Positions 28,889 to 35,681 of a stretch of DNA of 35,681 bases are shown here, piece by piece. The translations under genes and the position numbers were made by a program. This stretch comes from Candidatus Bathyarchaeota archaeon (GTDB lineage: Archaea > Thermoproteota > Bathyarchaeia > TCS64): NCBI GenBank assembly GCA_016930055.1, contig JAFGHP010000057.1, forward strand, positions 1 to 35,681, written 5' to 3'. A model generated the notes under the pieces. The model was not told the origin of the DNA and searched no databases. It saw nothing but the letters and a program-made list of their open reading frames with translations. Position 1 is the stretch's first letter. Each line of letters begins with the position of its first letter.

Positions 28889-28991
28889 ATTTGAATAATA
28901 CTATAAAAAACTAATAGGGGGAGATTTTACATCAACTTATTTATTCGGTGGATTTTTACTTATCAACCTCATATTTTTAGAAGGTGAATAT

Positions 28992-29537
28992 ATGAGTACT
29001 ACCAAAGATGTTAGACTGGCACCCCTCGAAGCTATTCTTTATGCAATTGGTAAACCAATAAGTCTTACAAACATATGTGCTCACCTTAAACTTGCTGATG
29101 AGCTAGAAGCCTCTAATTTGATAAAAAAACTTGCAGAAATCTATGAAGTTGATGGAAGTCCCCTTGAGATAAAATTTTTAGCAGAAGAACGTGTAGTACT
29201 TCAACTAAAACCAGATTATTCGAAACAAGCTAAATTTAGTATGAAACCCCCCCTCACAACTGGCCCTCTTCGAACCCTTAGTTATATTGCTTATAATCAA
29301 CCAGTCGAAAAAAAAGAAGTAGCAGATGCTAGAGGAAGCCAAGCTTACAAACATATTAAACAACTTGAGAGTATGAATTTAATAAACTCAGAAAAAACAG
29401 GTAAAGATACCATTTTAAGGACAACAGACGATTTCGCTGATTACCTTGGGTTAAGTAGAGATAGAAGTAATATGAAGAGACAGTTAAGTAGAATTTTTAA
29501 GAAATTAGAAGATGATTCGAAAAAGAAAAAAAAGTAA
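28992..29537 (+). CDS. scpB: ScpB-like chromosome segregation/condensin-associated protein
   Basis: LAPLEAILYAIGKPISLTNICAHL, tandem winged-helix layout; 181 aa with SD GAAGGTG. Confidence 0.85.
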   Translation: MSTTKDVRLAPLEAILYAIGKPISLTNICAHLKLADELEASNLIKKLAEIYEVDGSPLEIKFLAEERVVLQLKPDYSKQAKFSMKPPLTTGPLRTLSYIAYNQPVEKKEVADARGSQAYKHIKQLESMNLINSEKTGKDTILRTTDDFADYLGLSRDRSNMKRQLSRIFKKLEDDSKKKKK

Positions 29538-29593
29538 AGGATCTATAATCGGTCATCTTTTTATACTACAACGAATTTAATTGAACGACAGAT

Positions 29594-29725
29594 ATGAGTG
29601 ATACAGGTATTAATGTGCAATTAATTGCGTTTTTTATTGGAATGATACCAAGTATTTATTTTGCTTACATGGTAATTAAAGGAATATATTATACATTAAC
29701 TCAGTCTAAAGACGAAGATCTGTAA
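29594..29725 (+). CDS. 43-aa single-TM small protein (not in ORF track)
   Basis: MSDTGINVQLIAFFIGMIPSIYFAYMVIKGIYYTLTQSKDEDL*; TATA-like TTTTTATAC about 30 nt upstream, consistent with a leaderless transcript. Confidence 0.6.
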   Translation: MSDTGINVQLIAFFIGMIPSIYFAYMVIKGIYYTLTQSKDEDL

Positions 29726-29798
29726 AATATATAGTACTATTTTTCCTAAATTACTTATTTTTAAAAGAAAGTTCATACAATATTTTTAATGTGATTCC

Positions 29799-30500
29799 AT
29801 GAAGTATGAAATAAAATATAGTCCAAGTTATTCAATGTTAGTTGTCAATCTTGAAAATGGTGAAAAGATTACAGGAGAAGCTGGTGCTTTAACGTATATG
29901 ACACCAACGATTGAAATTGTCACTCGAATGCGTGAAAAAAGCATTTTGGGTTCTTTAGCGACAACTTTTCTTGGTGGGCAAAGCTTCTTTGTAAATGATT
30001 ATGTGGCTGCACTTGGAGCTGGGGAGGTTGCTTTAGTAGCAGCTCCTGTGGGTGATGTTAAACAATTATCTGTAACTCCTGATAGAGGGTATATTGTTCA
30101 AAAATCATCATACCTTGCTTCAACACAGCAAGTTGATTTAGATGTAAGGTGGGAAGGCTTCACTAGAGGAATATTTGGTCAAGGATTATTCATGATAAAA
30201 ACCACTGGCGTTGGTGATCTCTTCATTAATACTTTTGGTGCAATAGACAAACATGATCTTAAGCCTGGTGAAGAATTGGTGGTGGATAACTTTCACTTAG
30301 TATGTTTTAGCGATCGATGTGACTATAAAGTTGAGAAATTTGGTGGTTGGAAAGAAACAATACTCAGTGGAGAAGGCTTAGTAACTAGAATAAGGGGACC
30401 AGGAGAGGTATATATTCAAACAAAGAATATTCGTGAATTTACTGAATGGTTATGGACATTAATAGGTCCACGAGTTCAAAATAGAAACCGTTCAAGATAA
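29799..30500 (+). CDS. AIM24/TIGR00266 family protein
   Basis: VNLENGEKITGEAGALTYMTPTIEI, FFVNDYVA, GVGDLFINTFGAI. Confidence 0.9.
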   Translation: MKYEIKYSPSYSMLVVNLENGEKITGEAGALTYMTPTIEIVTRMREKSILGSLATTFLGGQSFFVNDYVAALGAGEVALVAAPVGDVKQLSVTPDRGYIVQKSSYLASTQQVDLDVRWEGFTRGIFGQGLFMIKTTGVGDLFINTFGAIDKHDLKPGEELVVDNFHLVCFSDRCDYKVEKFGGWKETILSGEGLVTRIRGPGEVYIQTKNIREFTEWLWTLIGPRVQNRNRSR

Positions 30501-31202
30501 TCTTTTAAATATTTTTTCATCTACTGTTTTCACAATTTCGTAAAGATCTTTAACCATGTTTTTACAGCCCGCTTCCATTAGTCTTTTTGCCCACTCATCG
30601 TTACGCCAATATCCAATGAAAGAGACCTTTGCTGATTCAGCTGTTTTCATATCTGTTGTTGTATCACCAACATAAAATACTGTATCAGGTGTAGCTCCTA
30701 ATTCTTTTATAACGTCAAGAAGATGTCTTGGATCAGGTTTCGGATATGGCACATCGTCTCTTGCTAAAAGTTTATCAATGTATGAATAAATTCCAGTTTT
30801 TTCCATACTTTGAACAGCATATTCGTGACATCCTCGTGTTGCTATCCCAATTCCTAGTCCTCGATTTTTAATCTCTTTAAGAGTAACTTCAGAGTTTTTT
30901 ATGGGTTTAGCGAGATGCACACCTTCAAGTTCCACAGAATTCATTACTGATTCGATTTTTTTCATTAAAACTGAGATTTTCTCTTTTGATATTCCTAATT
31001 CAATGAGTGCTTTTTCTCCTGCTTGGATTACTTGATATGTTCTTCTTCCTTCGTTTGGATTGTTAGGGGATACTCCCTCCGCAATGAGTAATTCTTGAAC
31101 CATTTGTGACATTTTACCATAATTAATAGTTGAGTCAATAAGTGTACCATCCAGATCTAAAACAACTGCTTTGAGTTTCATATAGCGTTTCTGAAACGTC
31201 AA
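30492..31202 (-). CDS. HAD-superfamily hydrolase (phosphoglycolate phosphatase-like)
   Basis: VLDLDGTLIDS, GIATRG, KPDPRHLLDV, YVGDTTTDMKTA. Confidence 0.92.
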   Translation of the reverse strand: MTFQKRYMKLKAVVLDLDGTLIDSTINYGKMSQMVQELLIAEGVSPNNPNEGRRTYQVIQAGEKALIELGISKEKISVLMKKIESVMNSVELEGVHLAKPIKNSEVTLKEIKNRGLGIGIATRGCHEYAVQSMEKTGIYSYIDKLLARDDVPYPKPDPRHLLDVIKELGATPDTVFYVGDTTTDMKTAESAKVSFIGYWRNDEWAKRLMEAGCKNMVKDLYEIVKTVDEKIFKRLS

Positions 31203-31267
31203 AGCTTAAGAAGTCTACGTTTTTTCCAATATCTTAAAATTCTATGCGATTAGTATCTGGTGGTGCT

Positions 31268-31340
31268 GGGCTGGTAGATCAGGGGTATGATCGCCTGACT
31301 TGCAATCAGGAGGTCGGGGGTTCAAATCCCTCCCAGTCCA
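31268..31340 (+). tRNA. tRNA-Ala (anticodon UGC)
   Basis: GGGCTGG/CCAGTCC acceptor with G3-U70, anticodon arm CCTGA-CTTGCAA-TCAGG, T loop TTCAAAT, A73; no encoded CCA. Confidence 0.96.
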
Positions 31341-31440
31341 CTTAATATTTTTAATACAGAAATATATTGAGTAAAATTATTTTTAGGTCCATAATTTGTG
31401 AAATATTATATTGTTGTATTCCTCTTATTTCTTGATCTTT

Positions 31441-31554
31441 ATGACTAAGGTTAATGAAGTGTACTTATGTGATATCTGCGGTAATAAAGTTAAGGTAATT
31501 GAATCAGGTGCTGGACAACTGGTTTGCTGCGGACAACCTATGAAGAAAGTATAA
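31441..31554 (+). CDS. Desulforedoxin-like 37-aa protein (not in ORF track)
   Basis: MTKVNEVYLCDICGNKVKVIESGAGQLVCCGQPMKKV*; CxxC and CCGxPM are the desulforedoxin rubredoxin-type iron site. Confidence 0.88.
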   Translation: MTKVNEVYLCDICGNKVKVIESGAGQLVCCGQPMKKV

Positions 31555-31570
31555 AAAAAGCTTCTTCTTA

Positions 31571-32107
31571 CTAATACCTATTCTTTTCTTTTGTTACAAT
31601 TGTTTTAGCGAGCATTGTAAATAGTCTTTGACTTTTTTCACCTAAGAATAACCAACCAATTATTAAATCTAAAGGTAGGAGAAACGCTTTACCGAATGCT
31701 TGAATTAATGATTGAGTAATGTCAATGGCTCCTCCTTCAAGGTTTGTCACTCTAATTTTCATTACCATTTTTCCTATACTTTGACCATATTCGTAATCCA
31801 TGAATGCAAAATATATGAATTGGAATAAATTATCGAAGCCAAAATCTGACCAAGGAATGTATCTTGGTATACCTACATATCCTCCTATGAAAAAGCTTGG
31901 CAAAATAATTATCGCTTTTAATACTCCAATAACAATTCCTACTAAAATCATGTCAATAATGAAAGCAATTATTCTGTCTCCCCAACTAGCCAAATCAATG
32001 ACTTTAGAACCAGAGAAACTCGTTGTATTTGTAACCGGAGCACCACAATGCTGGCAAAAAGCAGCATCTTCCAAAAGTTCAGCACCACATTTCTCACATC
32101 TAACCAT
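31571..32107 (-). CDS. Zinc-ribbon plus RDD-family membrane protein
   Basis: MVRCEKCGAELLEDAAFCQHCGAPV; WGDRIIAFIIDMILVG and YGQSIGKMVMKIRV RDD signatures. Confidence 0.9.
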   Translation of the reverse strand: MVRCEKCGAELLEDAAFCQHCGAPVTNTTSFSGSKVIDLASWGDRIIAFIIDMILVGIVIGVLKAIIILPSFFIGGYVGIPRYIPWSDFGFDNLFQFIYFAFMDYEYGQSIGKMVMKIRVTNLEGGAIDITQSLIQAFGKAFLLPLDLIIGWLFLGEKSQRLFTMLAKTIVTKEKNRY

Positions 32108-32281
32108 GCAATATCCTTCCTAATACTAAAAGAAAAAGAAATGCTCCTTATAATCTTAACGAGTTAACATAATAATTAATACTTTTTATTTTTATGTAGA
32201 ATTTTAAAAATTTTTTACATAAATTTAAATAAAAATCTATATTAAACTTGGTAAAAACTGTTTAAAACATATTAAGTAATT

Positions 32282-34720
32282 TTATATTATTTCAGAAATT
32301 AATTCTACTTCTACTGCACATACTTTGTATTCTGGTATACGTGCTTCTGGATCTATAGCTATATTTGTAAGAATGTTTGCAGCTGCTTCAGAGAAGTGGA
32401 ATGGGATAAAAACCACACCCGGTAGTATTCCTGATGTTATGTTGGATTTAACAATAATTCCTCCTCTTCTACTTCTAACTCTAACTAAACTGTTTTCGGT
32501 TATCCCTCGTTCTTTTGCATCAACTGGATTAATTTCTATGAATGCTGTGTTACCTTGTTTTACTAATGTTGGTGAACGACGTGTCATTGTGCCAGTATGC
32601 CAATGATTTAGAACTCTTCCAGTAGTTAATATTAATGGAAATTCTCTATCAGGTTCCTCGGAGGGGGGTCTATAATTAACTATATGAAATTTGCCTTTAC
32701 CATTAATGAAATGACTATTATGCAATATTGGTGTACCAGCGTGATTAATGTTGTTAACAGGCCAACGTAAATCTCCGTTTTCAAGCCTTTTATGACTGAC
32801 ACCAGCATATATTGGGGTTACTCGAGCAATTTCATCCATTATCTCAGATGTCGACCCATACACCATATTGTATCCAAGCCTATTGCTCAATTGCTGTATC
32901 ATCCACCAATCAGGTTTTGAATCGCCTATAGGTTCGATACCTTTTCTCAAAAGCTGTATTCTTCTATCAGTTGCTGTGAATGTTCCATCTTTTTCTGCGA
33001 AACTTGCTGCAGGTAAAACTACATCAGCAAGCTTAGCAGTCTCGCTCATAAAAAGTTCTGAAACAACCAAAAAATCGAGTCTCTGCAACTGTGCTTTAAC
33101 ATGATTACTGTCAGGATCAGACATTACTGGATTTTCACCAATAATGAACATTACTTTTACTTTATCTCCCGCTCCCTGAATTTTATCTAGTAAGGTTAGT
33201 CCTGGCTCTCTTGAAAGTGATACTCCCCATTCAGCCTCAAGTCTATTAATTGCTTCTTGGTCTGTTAATTTTTTATATCCCGGAAGAAAATCTGGAAGAG
33301 CACCAACATCACATGCTCCTTGAACGTTATTTTGTCCTCGTAACGGATTTACTCCTGAACCAGGTTTCCCAATATTTCCAGTAAGCATAGCTAGATTAGC
33401 AATAGAAATAACATTATTTACTCCTGTAATATGCTGTGTTATACCCATTGAAAAGAAAGTTGAAGCTTTTCCAGAAGCATAAAGTCTCCCAGCTGCTTTA
33501 ATTTCATCTGATGAGACGCCAGTTATTTTTTCTACTATTTCAGGAGAATAATTTTTAATGTTATCTTTAAAGGCTTCAAATCCTTCAGTTCGTGAAGATA
33601 TGAATTCTTTATCTTCTAATCCTTCTTCAAAAATAATATACATTAAACCGTTTAAGAGAGCTATATCTGTTCCTGGTCTATGGCGTAAATGCTGCGTTGC
33701 ATAAACTGTTAAAGGTATATTCCTTGGATCTGCTACAATTAGTTTTGCACCTTTTTTTACTGCTCTAATAATTCTTCTTGATAGCAGTGGATGCTGCTCT
33801 GTTGTATTGGATCCTATAACAAAAATTACTTCAGCTTCTTCAATGTCTTCTTGGCTATTAGTCATTGCTCCACTACCGAAGCTCTTCATTAATCCCGTTA
33901 CAGTACTTGAGTGGCATAGCCTAGCACAATGATCAATATTGTTTGACCCAATTACAGCTCTTACGAACTTTTGTATAAGATAATTCTCCTCATTAGTTGC
34001 CTTAGCTGAAGCAAGAACAGCAATAGAATTTGAGTCAAACCGTTCTTTTGCTTCAAAAATTTTTGATGACACTAGATCTAAAGCTTCTTCCCAAGAAGCT
34101 TCTTTAAAGCGATTTCCATGCTTAATTAACGGCTTAGTAAGTCTATCTTTATGATGGATAAATTCATTGATACTCCATCCTTTAATACATAATTTGCCAT
34201 CACCTGGTCCCGACTCGCATGGCTGTATTCCCGTCACTTTCCCATTTCTTATGAGCAAGTATATGTTACAGCCTACTCCACAGTACGGACAGATTGTAGC
34301 AATCTTCTCTCCATGCCAGGCACTGAACCTTCCAGAACCCCATCGTCCAAAAGTTTTTTTTGCTACAGATTGATATACATCACTAATCTGGGTTTTTTCT
34401 CCTGAGATGAATGGTTGAATTAATCCATGTTTCAAAGCTTCTGCTTTAGCAACATCAATAAAATTTACTGGAGAAACATCATAGGGGCACAGATCCTCGC
34501 ATCTTCTACAAGAAATGCACCTCCAAATGTTTGGATTAGCAGCAGGGAAATCTGATTCTAGACAATTATACACAAAAGTATATGTTGGAGAAAATTTTCC
34601 ACGTTGAGCTGGGCAACCATATTTCGTTACACAACATACTCCACATTTTAAACAAATTTCGGGACTTTTATTTATACCATATTCTTTGTATTCCCTTGGG
34701 TATTTCGCAATAATTGGCAA
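32282..34720 (-). CDS. Molybdopterin oxidoreductase (formate dehydrogenase alpha-like) with N-terminal HdrC-like domain
   Basis: CLKCGVCCVTKYGCP and WRCISCRRCEDLCP, then CPYCGVGCNIYLLIRNGKV, HCARLCHSS, GQNNVQGACDVG, C-terminal molydopterin-binding region. Confidence 0.93.
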   Translation of the reverse strand: MPIIAKYPREYKEYGINKSPEICLKCGVCCVTKYGCPAQRGKFSPTYTFVYNCLESDFPAANPNIWRCISCRRCEDLCPYDVSPVNFIDVAKAEALKHGLIQPFISGEKTQISDVYQSVAKKTFGRWGSGRFSAWHGEKIATICPYCGVGCNIYLLIRNGKVTGIQPCESGPGDGKLCIKGWSINEFIHHKDRLTKPLIKHGNRFKEASWEEALDLVSSKIFEAKERFDSNSIAVLASAKATNEENYLIQKFVRAVIGSNNIDHCARLCHSSTVTGLMKSFGSGAMTNSQEDIEEAEVIFVIGSNTTEQHPLLSRRIIRAVKKGAKLIVADPRNIPLTVYATQHLRHRPGTDIALLNGLMYIIFEEGLEDKEFISSRTEGFEAFKDNIKNYSPEIVEKITGVSSDEIKAAGRLYASGKASTFFSMGITQHITGVNNVISIANLAMLTGNIGKPGSGVNPLRGQNNVQGACDVGALPDFLPGYKKLTDQEAINRLEAEWGVSLSREPGLTLLDKIQGAGDKVKVMFIIGENPVMSDPDSNHVKAQLQRLDFLVVSELFMSETAKLADVVLPAASFAEKDGTFTATDRRIQLLRKGIEPIGDSKPDWWMIQQLSNRLGYNMVYGSTSEIMDEIARVTPIYAGVSHKRLENGDLRWPVNNINHAGTPILHNSHFINGKGKFHIVNYRPPSEEPDREFPLILTTGRVLNHWHTGTMTRRSPTLVKQGNTAFIEINPVDAKERGITENSLVRVRSRRGGIIVKSNITSGILPGVVFIPFHFSEAAANILTNIAIDPEARIPEYKVCAVEVELISEII

Positions 34721-34825
34721 ATGGAACCGCGTTAAGGCTGTTGAAGTTGTGTATAACCTTTTCTAAAAAAAATTGAGACTCATAAAAATAATAATTATTT
34801 AAACTTTACATATTGATTATGAATT

Positions 34826-35281
34826 TCATATATTTTGATTATTAATTATTTCTATAGTTTTTTTAACAGCCCAGTCTACGTAGTCTCCACAATGAGTTAA
34901 TCCCTGCTCATTTAATTCAGTAAAACGTTTGAATCTTTCATCAGGTGTACACCCTTCACAACTTAAAAGTCCTCTGCATGTGATATATCCCCAATGTTCT
35001 CTGAAAGATAGTAAAAACTCTTGAGTTAGTTTTTTCTCTTTTAGTCTCATGTCTTCATAAATTTGTTGAGGTTCAGAACCATCTGTACCATATATTAAAG
35101 CAATAGCCATAGCAGCTGCTGAAGCTGCTCCACACATATCACCCCAGCCAGCTATACCCCCACCAAAGTTACTAGCTATTTTTAAAATATCTTTATTAAA
35201 TCCAGGAAGTTGATGTTTATAATTAATTTTAATAAGTGTGCTTTCACAGCAGTTCCTTCTTAGTCTCCCTTCATATATCAT
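34826..35281 (-). CDS. C_GCAxxG_C_C family redox protein
   Basis: NCCESTLIK...ASNFGGGIAGWGDMCGAASAAAMAIALIYG...CEGCTPDERF...THCGDYVDWAV. Confidence 0.87.
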   Translation of the reverse strand: MIYEGRLRRNCCESTLIKINYKHQLPGFNKDILKIASNFGGGIAGWGDMCGAASAAAMAIALIYGTDGSEPQQIYEDMRLKEKKLTQEFLLSFREHWGYITCRGLLSCEGCTPDERFKRFTELNEQGLTHCGDYVDWAVKKTIEIINNQNI

Positions 35282-35361
35282 GATTTTTATTGCTTAGAAT
35301 TATTAGAAAAATGTATTGAATTTTTATAATATATTTCATTAAATAGTAAATAGAATTACGT

Positions 35362-35681
35362 ATGTTACCTAAAAGGCGAACACTTGAACTTAGCAATGAT
35401 CTATTGAAAGGTGCTATTGATATTCATGTACATGCAGGTCCTCATATCTTTAGTAGTCCAAGGAGAGTTGATCCTATTGAAGCAGCATTAAGTGCGCGAG
35501 AAGCTGGTATGCAAGCTATCGTCTTTATGGATGTTTTTAAAATGAGTAATGGCACATCATGGCTAGTAAATAAAGCAGTCACAAACTTTCAAACCTATGG
35601 TGGAATTATTCTAAATACTGTATATGGTGGACTTAATCCTAGAGCTGTTAAAACTGCGTTAAGTTATGGTGATGGAGCTAA
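35362..35681 (+). CDS. Metal-dependent hydrolase-like protein (amidohydrolase-like), truncated at window edge
   Basis: MLPKRRTLELSNDLLKGAIDIHVHAGPHIFSSPRRVDPIEAALSAREAGMQAIVFMD...; open to window end. Confidence 0.85.
   Translation, partial: MLPKRRTLELSNDLLKGAIDIHVHAGPHIFSSPRRVDPIEAALSAREAGMQAIVFMDVFKMSNGTSWLVNKAVTNFQTYGGIILNTVYGGLNPRAVKTALSYGDGA

Noticed and set aside
33901-33930. Selenocysteine in the formate dehydrogenase-like active site
   Set aside because: Active-site codon is TGC (HCARLCHSS), i.e. Cys, on the minus strand.
32325-34373. Plus-strand ORFs of 93, 78 and 68 aa within the formate dehydrogenase-like gene
   Set aside because: Antisense shadows inside a highly conserved coding region.
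1-35681. Mobile element, prophage or defence island
   Set aside because: No transposase, integrase, phage structural or recognised defence gene; both tRNAs lack an adjacent integrase or a visible 3'-end duplication.

Overview
AT-rich archaeal chromosome segment with dense gene packing, BHB-type tRNA intron, TATA-like promoters, and archaeal forms of Trm1, RlmE, PRPP synthetase, Lhr-like helicase and ScpB. The lineage cannot be fixed from sequence alone. I support about 40 protein-coding genes and two tRNAs: tRNA-Arg(UCU) with a non-canonical intron, and tRNA-Ala(UGC). Main themes are 2-oxoacid and redox metabolism (indolepyruvate:ferredoxin oxidoreductase, an E1-alpha/beta pair without E2/E3, flavodiiron protein, thioredoxin/thioredoxin reductase, desulforedoxin, HdrC-like/formate dehydrogenase fusion), an ISC-type Fe-S locus (iscS-iscU), RNA processing (RNase Z, RlmE, Trm1), and purine/PRPP metabolism. 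The most notable items are: a 47-aa Cys-rich ORF missed by the track and coupled to iscU; a thioredoxin reductase with no usable start codon in frame, where a GTGA-coupled start lies in another frame; a tRNA intron inside the anticodon stem; a predicted stand-alone di-heme b membrane protein (two HX13H helices); an HdrC-like domain fused to a molybdopterin formate dehydrogenase-like subunit; an AN1 zinc finger fused to an M50 protease; and an identical 9-nt trailer after both tRNAs. I see no CRISPR array, transposon, prophage or obvious defence island. Family assignments are by recognition of motifs; no database search was run.
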